NCBI GenBank assembly: GCA_964247055.1
Contig: OZ176054.1
Location: 7,130,001 to 7,194,000, forward strand
Length of the DNA stretch: 64,000 nucleotides
Reading direction: 5' to 3'
Source of the DNA: Paragordius varius
Taxonomy: Eukaryota > Nematomorpha
Below are positions 42,055 to 56,000 of this stretch, piece by piece (position 1 is the first letter of the stretch; each line of letters begins with the position of its first letter). A program made the position numbers and the translations under genes. A model generated the notes under the pieces. That model was not told where the DNA came from, did no database searches, and was given only the letters and a program-made list of their open reading frames with translations.

Positions 42055-45000
42055 TTGGTTCTTAAAAATTTTTTCAATGGTAAAAAAATATTGAACGACA
42101 AACAAATAAAATAGGGGTAAAGTCGATCGTTTTTCGCTAAGATGACAAATGTAATATAATAAGTTTTTCCTAAATTTATAATATGTAATATCCCATCCTT
42201 CCGTTTTAGGTTTCTGGGATTACCATGCACTAACTTTTTGAACAATGTTTTATCAAAGACTTGTTCGTGTTCAATATTGAATTGTAAGAGATCTTGGGTC
42301 TGTTTGGACCATGTGAGTTTAGGGTGGCCTTTTCTGTTTGAGCCGGGTATGTTTGAATGTTGTATTTTCTGTACCCAGTTATCGGAATTAATACGTTGAT
42401 ATGACCGTAATATCGCAATCGGTTGCGCTGAATGAACAGATATGGGTTCTACTTTTTTATGGTATAAGATAATTGTTGCAGATTTTTAGCATGTGACAGC
42501 TCTAGTAAATCTATTTAAGTCTGTTGCTGTAAGGGCCCAGGTTTCTGTAGCGTATGTCAAAGCTGGTAATATTCCCATTTTGTAAATCTTTATCTTGTGA
42601 ATCGATTTAATATTTTTGTTAGTTAATATATTTAATTGTTTGAATTTGGCCCATCCCTGTCTAATTCTATAAGAAATGGTATCTTTCAAACAACCATCAG
42701 ATGCTATATAATGACCAAGATGTGGAAAAGATATTACAATTTCTAGTTTGTCTCCATTAAAGTTTAAATTACGCGGATTAGATATTGGCAGTGGTATCGA
42801 TAAAGCACATGGTGTGGAGATAAAATTATTATTAATTAATTTTCCTTTATTGGAACATTTTTTATAAACCCAATTCCTGAATTTGGTCAACGTAAGTTTA
42901 GTTTTACCTCAGTGAGGCACACTGGGCATGGGAACTTGATAGTTTGATGCTCATCTCCTGTGATTAGAATTTTGGTTTTGTTTGTATTTTTCCTAAGACC
43001 GTTTTGTAATTGTTTTAACCACATTAAATATTTATCGAGTGTTGAAATAGTTTTTGCAGTAATCATGAGCGTCCGCGTAGAGAATTTCATATGGTAAGCC
43101 TTCTCTAATGTCTTTTGTAATGTAGTCTAGTATGGATATGAAAAGAAGAGGGCTTAAGTCAGACCCCTGATGCAGCACAATATTTATACTAAAATACTCT
43201 GAACTCCCAGCAGGTGTAAAAACACAACTGATTGGGTGTAGATAAACATAATTAATTTAATGGTATATTCATCGACCTTGTTTTAGCGCTGTGATTCTAC
43301 TATTAGTGCTCTAGGTACTAAGTCGTAAGCCTTTTCTATGTCGACAAAGAGGTGGAATAGTTTAATTTTTCTCGGTATTTATTTTGTAATTGTCTGAGGA
43401 GTAATATTGGATCGATTGTGCTTTTACCCGCTGAAAAGGCAAATTGCGTTGGATTAGGATGAGTTGGGTAATACGATTTTTTAGGGCATGTTTCAAAATT
43501 TCAACCTATGCTCGGGAAGTTTTAAAGCTCTGTATGAGGGGCAAGTCCGTGGGTATCTTCATTTCAGCTATTTTGTTTATTAAATTTGTTAAAAGCATGG
43601 AATATTGGGTATTAATTTTATGACATCATGGGTGGGGTGATAAAAAAGTCGCACTTGACTTGTAAGCCAATCGTGGCAAGTTGAGCAAGATTACTTCCAG
43701 CAAGTGTACACCTGAAGATCGGTGATAAAAAAACACTTAAGTCAAGTCTTTTGCTTATGAATGTAACAGTTTTTTGCCACCCAATTCAAATTTATGGCAA
43801 CTTTTTTTTATCATCTACAGCCAAAATTTATGAAATAAGGCCCAAAAAGATAAACAATTAATACAATATGCATTTATTGAAGTTTTTCAAACTCACTGGC
43901 ACGTATCATATTTAATATTATAGAGTTTTCTCAATATTGAGCCTGGTAATAATTTTTAGATTGATGAAACCATTCGCCCTTAAAACACTCATTATTTTAC
44001 CACACTACTTATTTTGTTTGGAATTCAGTATATAATGGGAAAATGTTCATACAATATAACATATTATTTTTAATTGATTATCAACATTACATGAAATAAA
44101 TTGATGATGAATTTACATTAGTTAATAGTAACCTTTAGCGTTTAAAAAACGAAGATTTCAAATTTTATAAGATTAATATTTAATTATTAAGTTTAAGAAA
44201 TTTTTAAGAATCAAATTTTTTTGCGTTCACGAAATAGATATATTTATTTTCATATGCCATGCTCTTGAATAGCAGAGTTTTTCTATAAATTTATCCTCGT
44301 TTTTATCCACCCAATGAATAAATTATAAGCCAAAATTTTATAATTTAATATAGCATTAACAAAGGTTAGAATTACATATAAAACAGAAATTTTAAACATA
44401 AATTGTTTCTAAATTTTTCCATATTTTTAAATCTGTAAAGTGTGCCCCACACCACACTTGCAAAATCTTTAAGTTTTACCTGATCATATGATTTTTTATC
44501 ACCTCCGAATCAAGTTTTCTTGCTTGACTTAAGTCGTCTAATATTTAATTTTTTTATCACATGAAAGCAAGCCATGACTTGAAAAACTTGCAAGTCAAGT
44601 CAAAAAAATTTTTTTATCACATCACCCCATAACATAATTCACTGGGGCCAGAAGCTTTGTTGTTCCAAGTCAATTTCGATTTCTTGTAAAGTAAATGTCC
44701 TTAATGGGCCACAACAGGATCTCTGTCAGAGTTAATAATGGGTGTTAAAGGGTTGTTTGTGTTCCCTATATTTTTGCCATATAGATTTAATTAATTCTGG
44801 TTGTTTTTGTAAAATATTATAACTAATTTTTATACATTTATTCGTTGGAATATCCTTTTTGATATTATTGTAATATTTCATATATTTAAAAATTTTATAA
44901 TTTTGGATTTCCTTTTCCAATTTATCGGCAATATCTTTTGTCGTATTCTCTTTGCCATTTCTTCCATTTTTTATACAAACGCGCTTTTTCTTTAAGTAGT

Positions 45001-46000
45001 GGTTCAATTGCATGGTCCCACCACCATTTCTTTTGGGCTTTGCTCTTTCTACCACACCATTTTTCTACACATTCAATCGCATTGCTTCTTAGACTGTGCC
45101 AGGAGTCTTCAACGTTTAGATTATCAATGTTTAAGTTAAGCGATTTTTGAAATTTTACATTATCTCAGGTTTTTTAAGCCTGTGTATATTAAGTTTAGAT
45201 TTGGTTTTATGATTGAAAGGCCTATGCGGTGTTTCCGAATTAACTCACACAACTCAACTATGTGGATCAAATTGAAATTTAATTTTTTGCATTGATTATC
45301 TACCAGATATTTTCGAATATGTTGGCAAGTTAGCATGTAGTCATTCGTTGTATTATTATTGCCAGAAGTTTATGTAATCAGTTTATTTTTGCTTTTGTTG
45401 AACAGAGTGTTTGCTATAGTCGGTGAGCTGCACAAAATTCTAGTTATAAAAAGGGTATCCTCCATGTATACCAGAGAAGCCTTCCTGTTTCCAACATATA
45501 CGTTTAGATCTCCTCCAATCATTATACAGTCTGTTTCGGGTATATTGGAACATTTTGATAAAGCTGATCCCAAAAATCCAGCTTGCATTTATCGGGCAAG
45601 TCTTTTTGGGCATATACGGATATTATATCGAAGATCAACTTGTTATATATTATTTTGTACTATCTTATCGTTGTGTCGTGTCATGCAGATTAGGTTTTTT
45701 CCGTGGGTTTCTTTCATCATTATGGCGATGCCAGATTGTCTTTGTTCCCACCTTGGTATAGTTTTGAATATCCATCAAAGTGTTTTATACCTGCATTTTT
45801 TTATATAGTTTCTTGCAGACGTTTCGCACCGTATTTATAACCATCCATTGCTTATTTCCATTGTTCCAACATTCCAAGAGCCAATTTTGAATGATTCCGA
45901 TATAGTTTTGAAGTTTTTATTCATATTCTTATATCTTATATCTTATTTTTATATTTGATTGTTCATTTGTACTTGGTTTATTTATTAATATTATTATTAT
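42055..46000 (-). mobile_element. Degenerate EN/RT LINE, nearly full length, interrupted by another element
   Basis: Read on the minus strand from about 45926: MNKNFKTISESFKIGSWNV (start of the endonuclease), MIGGDLNVYVGN (endonuclease GD.N motif, about 45510), a basic linker (about 45055-44730), NKASGPSEL (start of RT), then after an inserted element LTNLINKIAEMKIPTDLPLI, FVDIEKAYDLVPR (RT motif A, about 43330), LYADA (catalytic YADD-like box, about 43085, third Asp replaced by Ala) and LMITAKTIS in the next frame, GLRKNTNKTKILITG, FPHLGHYIASDG, LPALTYATETWALT and the RYYGH / GHPKLTW tail. Several frame changes make it inactive. The domain order (apurinic endonuclease, RT, no RNase H seen) fits RTE-like or related clades; I cannot place it further. 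Its 3' end abuts the DDX47 stop. The 5' leader may extend to about 46350. Confidence 0.85.
43634..44628. mobile_element. 995-bp inverted-repeat element inserted in the LINE reverse transcriptase
   Basis: The left end is GGGGTGATAAAAAAGTCGCA; the right end is TTTTTTTATCACATCACCCC. Each arm is about 110 bp and has the same two-part design: an outer GTGATAAAAAA box, an inner GTGATAAAAAAA box, and CTTAAGTCAAG or CTTGACTT words between and after. LINE coding blocks resume on either side (NKASGPSEL to the right, NLINKIAEMK to the left), so this element is younger than the LINE. No transposase was seen. A target-site duplication was not resolved. Confidence 0.82.
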
Positions 46001-47031
46001 TTTATTATTATTATTGTTATTATGTGTATTTATAAGTGTATTAGCATTATCATATATTATTTATATTAAAATTTCGATTTGAAATAAAGGTTTTATAGCA
46101 AGATTCATTTTTGTAAGTCGTTTATTCATGGTTTTGTAAATGAGGCAGGATTTTACGGATTATATGCCTTTATAAACCATCCCTAACTCAGAAGTGAGGG
46201 TACCACATTCGCTACACCAGGCTAAAGAATATCTAAAAGACTACGATTTTCTTAAATCGGTCTCCTCCATTTGACTCATATAATGTGTAAGTTTCCGGCA
46301 TCACCACTCGGAGGTGGAGGTAAGATTTTGATGTCCATATAATGTAATATAATATTACAATGGCTCACATCAATTATAATATAGGTGTTGTATTTCCTAG
46401 GCTAGTCTCATCAATTTATAAATATACAAGTTTTCAATACCGCTTTATACATTAGTCAATGCCATGTGAATTAATAAAACCGTTTGTTAGTATCTATATA
46501 AGAAATGAAAAATTAAAATATAAAGATACAAAGCGGAGAATTTATACAATTACATTCTAAAAAGGTGGATTGTGCATGCATCGAATATTTGTAGATACTT
46601 TTTCATCAATCGATATTTATAATTAATGCATTTTAAAATTTGCATTCTCAAAGCTTGCAATTGCTGAAATTTTTTCCTCAGTTAACACTAACACACTTAT
46701 ATGTGCAAAACAAATTACACGATTTCTCTATAAATATATCTAAATTATTTTATTCTCAAATTTTAAATTGCTGTATTATACACTAATATTGGATCATTCT
46801 CAATCTAATTCCAAGTACAAATAAATTAATCGGTATTAACTGTAAAAATAGGTGAAAATTGAAGTTTTTAAGTAATTAACCATGTTTATCGTATCTCTTA
46901 ACTGCTTATCAAACCAATATCAATTATTGTGTGTTTCTTATATATTGTTGTGAAAATATTAAAAGATAGAGTTTGTTTTTAGAATCATATGATTTATAAA
47001 CAACAGGGATAGACCAATAATAAGTTAGGTT
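46001..47031. other. Possible LINE leader and A+T-rich spacer before PTCD1
   Basis: At 46140-46330 is a less A+T-rich tract (blocks CTCAGAAGTGAGGGTACCA, CATCACCACTCGGAGGTGG) that may be the 5' leader of the adjacent LINE. (ATT)n-like sequence lies at about 45980-46020. From 46350 to 47031 nothing was recognised. The PTCD1 promoter is expected in the last few hundred bases. Confidence 0.45.
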
Positions 47032-50000
47032 ATGCTGAAAAGGCATGTCAGGTTTTTTGGAAAAAGATTTAGCTCATTATCATTACCGAATTCTGGTAAA
47101 TTTTGTTTATCATATTAAGATTTTGGTAATTTAACCGACAAAAAGCTGACAGGTTTAAATTTTTAATTAAGTAGATGAAACTATTGAGTGGAATGAGACG
47201 GAGGATATAATTTCCGTAAAAAAGAGGTTTAAAAATAATAGTCCGTTTTGGTATTTGTCTCAAGTTAGAAAATTGGTAGATGCCAAAAACGTATTTGTTA
47301 AAATTTGATTTTAGGTTCCAGGAGCTCTTCATCTTTTTGAGCATACGATGGTAGAAGAAGATGGCCTACCACCCATAAATTTAATAAAATATGAATTGAC
47401 TCAAATTTTACAAATGTTAATAAACGGATGTGCACATGCCGGTTACATTCAAAAAGCTTTTAATCTTTTTGAAATGGTAAATCATTTTTCTATCTCTCTT
47501 TAATATAATATATTGGATAATAATACATGAAAATATTTTAATTATTATACTTACATATCAATAATTATTTATATTATTTTATTTTAATAAGTCTATTTTT
47601 GAAACAATAAATTTAACTGCGATGTTAACACTAATCTACGCTTTTTTATTTTTTTGTATCACAAAGTTAGAAATAAACAGTATAAAAAGATGTAAGTTTA
47701 TAAATTTCTATTAATGTGCCTTAAATATCTAAAAAATGCATTCAAAATTAGTTCCATTCTATTTTTGGTTAAATGTCCTTGGATTTCGGTGTCATTTTTT
47801 ATTGGCTCAATTTTCATAAAATAATCCATGAATTTTTAAAGAAAACTTTGTGTGTTGTTTTCTCTAAAATATAATGAATGTACTTGTATATAATAAAAAG
47901 GAAACATAATCAAAATATTAGACTAATATTAAAAACGTAACAAAAATATATACATATTTTTAACTGCAATGGTTTTAAAAACGGATTGGAAAATCCTTTT
48001 AAAACGCATATGCTAATGTTTACGGCTTCAATTCCTTTATAATTAATTTTTTTCCGTTTCGTTTTTTGTTCACAGAATGCATTTTCGATTGCTTATTTTA
48101 CATTATAATTGTGCTATTCGCAACAAATTAGTGTATAAACTAAAACAAAATATTGAATAAAATATTCTACGAGAACAAATATTTTTATTTACATAATATA
48201 TTTGCCTAGATGAAAAAATACAAGCTTGATATCGATGATTCAATTTATACAAGTCTTTTAACAGCATGCTCGGAATTTAATAAAGAAAACCAATCTTTGG
48301 CTCTGGAAAAACTTAAAGAGCTTCGACATTATATGCAAGAAAAGGTTTTTCAAATTCTTTAAATTTTAAGTTTAAATATTTTTGGTAACTTTGCCCAAAA
48401 CATAGCAAAAGGCACACTACACTATCATTTTATCATATAAACATAGTAGTTGTTTGAAATCCATTCATAAGTAAAAATATTAAACACCCTATTGTTTTTT
48501 AATTGTTAAATAGATATTTATCTATCTAAACTATAAGTAAGATATTTGAAATCGATATATACCATTTACATTTCAAATTCATTCCTGGACAACAAAATTC
48601 ACCCTCGAACAATTTTTCTCCTTTGAACATTCAAAATTCACCCTCAAACAATTCAACCCTTGTCACAGTGAACTTTCGGGCTAATATAATTCATTAATAT
48701 AAAATATATATTTATGGCCTAGTTTGTAAATAATTTTTCAGTATTATTTTAATTTTAAACAAAATTTCATTTTTTAAAAAATATAGGTAATTAAACTTAA
48801 AAAACACCAAATATATTTTAATGTGAAATTTGAATTGGTTAAGAATGTTGAACAAGGGTGAATAAGTGTAAATGGTAAAAATTATAAGCTTAAACATTTA
48901 TTTTTAGTTCTAACTTCGCCCAAAACAGTTAATTTATAATCAATAGACACACTACTTGTATTTTTTTTCCTATTAATGAGGTAGTTTGAAATCCAATTAT
49001 AAGAAAAAATATTTACACCTTATTATTTTTTAGTTGTTAAAGGGATATTTATTTATCTTTATTATAAGAAAGATATTAATTTGATATATAAGAAAAAATG
49101 ATTTGATACCATATTATTTTTTATATGATAGCTAAATAATTTAAAACTTTTGATTTAAACCTTTAAACCGGTTAAAATCTAATAATATAAAATATATATT
49201 GCTGCTGATACCAAACAAAATAAACGTTGGCGATTCAATTCAATTGTAAAAATTCACAAATTATTTACTGATTTTTAGTTTCATATCATTTTTTAAATTA
49301 ATTTTCACCTGATATAGTTTTGAACTTGTTTTTTTTCTGAGCCATTAAACGTAACATATTTTGAACGATTATATAGAAAATATAATGTATCGATTAAAAT
49401 ATGGTCTTTTTAGGCTTTTTTATTATTCATATTTTCATTGTACTAATTTTTATATTTTTCGTTTGCATAATGTATTTATTATGTTTTATAGAATATACCA
49501 TATAACCGTTATCATTACAATGCCCTGATAAAATGTTATGCACGATTGGGTGGTCAACACAATATTGCTCATGCCTTGACTCTTATGGACGAAATGAAAA
49601 ATGTTACGAAAAATAACAAATCTACAATGATTTCCAACATAAACAACAGTAAAATTGAAATTTTATGCAAACAATACTTAAAAACTAATGGAGACAAATT
49701 CTTTTCAAAAAAAGACAACCATACTTTGATAACCCTTATTTTCTAATGTAACCTGCCTGAGTTGCAAAATAATAAATTATTTACATTTGGTAAAAGACTT
49801 AATTATACATAAATGCTATATAGAATAATTCAGGGTTTGAAACTATCTATCAATATTTATCCTTGACTTATGTTTTATCTCCCAACTTTATTTAGCCGTG
49901 AAAAATTCAAAAGCATTGGAAGAAAATAATGTCAATAATAAAAAATATGTTCCTGAAATATCATGCAAAATTGGGAAAGATACATTTGCACAATTACTTA

Positions 50001-53000
50001 GTGCTGGAGTGACTGAGAAATCCTATGGTTTTACACTTGCTTTAAAGGTTGGATAACTCATTTATTCATCCTTGATGTGTTTTGTATAATATATAAAATA
50101 ATTGCATTTTAACATTTTTTGCAAAACACCCATTTTAGTTTAACAAATTCGGGTTTATATGGTATTAAAAATGTTTCTATAGTCTTTGTCATTTACATAT
50201 GTGCTATTATGCTAGAAAATGCATGTTTACGATATATCTATATATTACAAATTTTTAAAGTTAAAATGCCAATTTTATTTTCAGATTTGGGCTCTCATGA
50301 AACAGTGTGACATAAAGCCCACTATTATACATTACAATACATTATTAAGGAGTTGTCGGGATAGTAATTTAATCATCCCCAATGATGAAAAGACCGATAA
50401 TACACAGCAATTAAATTGTACTAATAATAATATTAACGATTCAATAAAATTTGTTCGGAATCAAAATCAAACGAATCCTCTTAGTAATAATTGCCCTGAT
50501 AATCAACCCGCAGAATTAGCCCTAAAAAATAATTCATATCATAATACATTTTATGAGATTGATAAACATTTACGATACCTCTACCACCAAGATATAAATC
50601 GATTAGAAAATTTGGTTAATAAAATTCCCCCTAAATCTCTAAGGACGATATGTCCGACAAATAATGAACAAACTAAAATACCGATTGATATGATGACTAA
50701 TTTGGAAGAAAATATTGATAAAAATAACGAAGACGCGTTAGTCAAAAATGAACCTGTTGATATAAAAAATTTGACTTTAACTTCGTTAGAACAACCATCT
50801 TTGATGAATGGTTCAGCAAAGTCATTAGATTTACTCGAAAACACTGATATGAACATTGGTATGAGTGGATTAATATATCTATAATATTTTTGTTATATAT
50901 TAAAATATGGATTAAGTCTGACCCGTCAAAAATGCATCTTTGTGAAGTGACCGGTTTTTAAAAAATAACTCATCAAAGAATGGTTATATTTTATATAAAT
51001 GATAAAATGGGCTGAAATTTATAATATTCTCTAATAATTTTTATAATTTTTTCCATATATTCACCATTCTTATATAATTTGTTTGATTTGTTAATTTTAT
51101 TTTAGTAAATTTAATTACAACATATAGAATTGGGGATTAATTCACTATTTATGATAATAAATGCATCGTAAGTGCACACACCAACGCATAACATTAAGTC
51201 TAGTAATAAGCATGGGATTTTTTAGTAAATGTTGTTAACGTGAAAAATAGCTTACACTAGACAACAAATTTTTCTGCCATTCGAGTTTTTTGCATTTTTT
51301 GATAGTTAGTATCATTATAACAGTAAATCTGAAATAAAAATTATAACTCGTTGGAAGAATTTTGTATAAATTGATTTTTTTGATTATGCGCCCTCTTTAT
51401 CAAAATTTTACTAAAAAATATTTTTCTTTGAAAATATACAAGTAATGCCCATTTGTAATATATCATTCGAAAGAGTATTAAAAACTCAATAAAATGACTA
51501 ATATGTATTACATCGACAGTTAATATTGAACACAAAGAGCGACAAACGCGCGAAGCGAGAGCATTTTTTCAATTATTATATTTTTGAAACTAATATATGA
51601 AAATAGCTCAAACTTTGTTTAGATGGAGATGAATGTCCAAAAAAGATAACACAAAAAAGTTTTTTTTGATTAAAACATTTTTTATTGCATTTATGTCACT
51701 CAAAACAGCCATTTTTAAGTTTTTTGTTTTTTAAAAATTACCATCTCATCAATATTAATTTATTTTCTTTACAAGGCTGATAATTTCGAAAATTTAAAGA
51801 TAAAAACAAAGTTTAATGTATTTTTAATCTTTTATAGCCATTATGTAATAAATTTACAGTTATAACTATGCATTTTAGTATCCACTAGGTAAAATATTTA
51901 TGATAATAATAATTTTATTAAAAAAGCAAACCAAAAGCTTTTCCAAACATTTTTTTTTAAATTAAATACTAATATAACCCTAATAATTATATTATAATAA
52001 TTTATATGATTTTCAAATTAGTTTGTCTATGAAAATTCTTGACTTATTTAAGGATTGAAAATTTTGACCATTTAATTCCAAATAACTTTCACATCCGATT
52101 GATTTAAATGACTTACTATCATTTAAAAGATGCAGTTTTTTGCGCTCTTTCGAATGATATAAAATACATGGCTTCATATCTAAAACTTTAAATTTTCGAA
52201 ATTTCGAGTTTAATGTTAAATCGGGGCCAAAAATTATCGATAAACTCTAATATAAAAAAATTCTTCCATGTAAGACCAATTTTCTTTTCGGATATACTAA
52301 TTATGTACTTTAATGAAATAAATTTTAAATTTACAAGAATGGCAGTTAAAAAAGTTAAAATTTGTTGTCTACTGTTATAGATCAGAAACTCCCAAAAAAT
52401 AATATAAAATTAGATGGTAACATCATCTATTTTCATATCTATTTTACATGATTTCATTTTCTTTCCAACATACCATTAAAATATAAAGGATACCCATTTA
52501 TGATCCTAATATAATACGTAATAGCCATATTATTTCAAAAATATTAAAACGCTTGTAGGTAAATATTTTGTTTTTTCTTGTTTAAATATTTTTTATTAGC
52601 ATATATAAAGTCCTATATAACCAGGCCTTTTTACTGTTTATTTTCATATGTATATATAATATATTTTTAGAAGAAATAATTCAAACTAATTACAGTCCAA
52701 CATTTCATGAGTGGTATGGTGCAATACAAAACTCACAACACATTTCAGCCATAGATACCAACGTGCTAAAATCTAAGATTGATATCCTAAAATGGGCTAA
52801 ACTTAGCCTTCTAGGTGGACTTTCAGGCCTAATTGAACAAATTCAGAAAGATAAGGTGTGAATGCATTTATTTGCATATTTTTTAGTTAAAACAGTCATA
52901 AATAATTTAATTTTTTACACTTATTTATCATACAGTAAATTTAAAAAAATAACTTTTGCATTACCCTCCTAATTTTAATCTTGTTGATATAGTATTAAGG

Positions 53001-56000
53001 TATTTTTTCACTTCAAAAATTGATAATGTTTATTTTTTTGGTCAATTTGTTATATTTTATTTATAGACTTCCTTAATCTGTAATATATATAACCTTTTAA
53101 TTTTATGCTGTGATATCATTTTGCTAACAATATTAAAATACTTGTTTAAATAATAAATATTTTATCGATTTGATTTTATATATTATTTAAAAACGATGAT
53201 GAGTTTTTGTCTTTTTATGTTTCTGCACTTTTAAAATCTTTTCTAGTCATTTACTAATGAATGAAGAAAAAAATATTTTATTTTTCCAGATTACGCCAGA
53301 TACAAAACAATTAACATTATTGGCCGAAATTGTGCCATTACATCCAATGTACATTACAGCACTGTTAAATGGTTTACAATTCGAGGAAAATATAGAAACC
53401 ACACCAACTGTACAGATTGTCAAAGCTAGTCCCTCAATTAAATCCAAAAAATCAAAAGAAAAAATGGTAACAAATAGACCACTGGAAAATTTATCGGGAC
53501 TCGAATCAAGAAAGTATGCATAAAGTTTATTATGACAAAATAAATAAATGATTTGATGACAAAATTTCAATAATCCAAGTTTTGTTTATTCACTTATAAT
53601 TTAAATTATCTTAAAACAAAAAATCCGGAATTTTCAATTCATGATAGTATCTTTTTAGATGGATAAAAAAATCAAAAAGATAGATTAATTTAATGAAAAA
53701 CCTATTAATAAATTAAAAAATAATGTTTTTACATGAAACCCAAATTTTCAAATAATTGTTGTGCGACCCTTTTATATAAAGACAACAAGTTTAATGTGTT
53801 ATAGTGGTTTAGATATTGTATTTATAGACTATTTTTTGGGCATGAAATGGTAGGCGCCCTATTTAACTGTTTTATTTGAGCCCCGCCCGATAAGGCGTTT
53901 CACTTTTTGTCCTACTTTACATTTTTGGGTAATTTTATATCCCACAGCTCAATATTTGGTTATTTTAGTTAAATATTGTTCTCATGTATTAGATAAAAAA
54001 ACTTATAATTTTTAAAGTTTTGTGACTTCTAGAGAATAAAATTGGGACAGCTCCAAAATACGATTGTAACGAACAGCTGATATAAAATTAAAATATATAA
54101 AATTTATACTGGTAAAATGTATCCTGAAAGCTTTGTAGTAAAGTTAATTAATTAAGTTACCTAATTAGATTATACAATTTGTTGTATTAGCAATTAAATA
54201 AATTTATAGGAAGGCGAAGTTAGATGACGATTTTTTTTATAATTTGACATTTTTTAAAAAAATATTAGGATAATGATCCTAAAAGACTTAAGAAATAAAA
54301 TTTCAAATGCTTTTGGCATATAAAACTATCCCAAAAGGTAATGGAGTGTTAATAAAGTTTTGATAGATACAGTAAACAATTATACCATTTACAGTTTAAA
54401 TTCACCCTAAAATAAATTATGTTTTTTAAGATTAAAAATTACTTATACTTTTTTATATTTTAAAAAAGAAAATTACGTTTAAAATTAATATAATGCTGAA
54501 AAATAATAATCCATGCCATAAGAATATATTTCTTATTAATGACGAGTTATATTAGCCCGAAAAGACTTAATTTTTTAGGGTGAATTTAAGTTTTTCAAGG
54601 TGAATTTATATATATATATTATTTCCCTCGACCTATGAAAGGGTTTAATTCAGTTTTATTAATTTGCAAATTTTTCAATAGAGATTTGAAATTTCTGGGA
54701 CCGCGTTACCGCGATAGTTTGGTTGCACAACAAAACACAAGATCCAGGCAAACATTGGATTCAGACTTTTATTTAGTTCTATTAAAAAGGTATGCTGCCC
54801 ATAACTAATAAAATGTTAATGTTTCGGTTATTGAAAATTTAATTTAGATTATATATTTGTTTTTAATGTGTTATCTTATATAAATTTTGTTCTAAATTTG
54901 TCATATGATACTTACGGTTTATCACTAAAATTAAAGAAAACAAGATTATTAAATATCAACTTGTGTACAACCAGCAATGTCTGTTAAATAACAATTGGAA
55001 TTCAATGATTATATTAATTCGTGTAGTCTCATCATAAGAGCTCATTATACAGTGCATGGGAAATTAGAAAACGGGTTTTAGCTAAAAAACCAAATCTGGA
55101 AAACACATGATATCCCGATTACATAGACTCATAAATCGCATAATTTACCATATTTAATAAAAACCTCAGTTTTTTGTAATTATAAGTTATCAATCATATC
55201 GCGAAAATCAACAAAATATTGAAAAACACATGATATCCGTTTACACTGACTTATAAATCGCAAATAAATAAAAACATGGTTATTTTGTAAACTCTATTTC
55301 ATGCATATTTTATTAATAATTACATTTGTTTAGATATGCAACATTTTACAGTTCAAATTATAAGGGACTGATCCCAACACAACGCGTAGAAATTGAAAAA
55401 TGTCTTCAAAATACAATTGATTTAATGACTCGTTGTGGTCATTCTTTAACTGTTGCTCATTTTGGCGCACTAGCAATCGCTTGTAAAAATGTAACAAAGG
55501 CTAAATCATTGATTCAAGATATGGAGGTTCAAAAATACTTATAAATTTATTTTTATACCAATTCAAATTAATCGTATAACCAAAATTAATAGTTCGGTTT
55601 TCAAATATATTTTGATTTTTTAAATAATTAAAAGCTATTTATATAAACTATTTGCTGTTAAAAATCTTATATATTACACCATGTATCCAACTTTTTAAGA
55701 CATTAAACATACATCCAAATGCAATTATTGTGACTACACTTGCTTCTAATGCGGATAGTGGACGAGATATCCCCTACATGAAATGGTGTATGTCCCTATG
55801 CCTTAAATATGATATCGATAATAAAGATGCTTATTTGAATCGCATTTTTGACCAATTTGTTAAACATGTCGATTCCGCCTTGGTTATAAAGGTATATTTA
55901 ATGGATTTTTATTACAATTTTTTTTTCGACTTAACAATTTTACTGCAAAAAAGAAATTATACGGACAAACCATAAAAACTTTATAAAACAACCATAATTT

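Noticed and set aside
45359-45808. 149-codon plus-strand open frame
   Set aside because: It is the antisense shadow of the LINE endonuclease region (GGDLNVYVGN on the minus strand).
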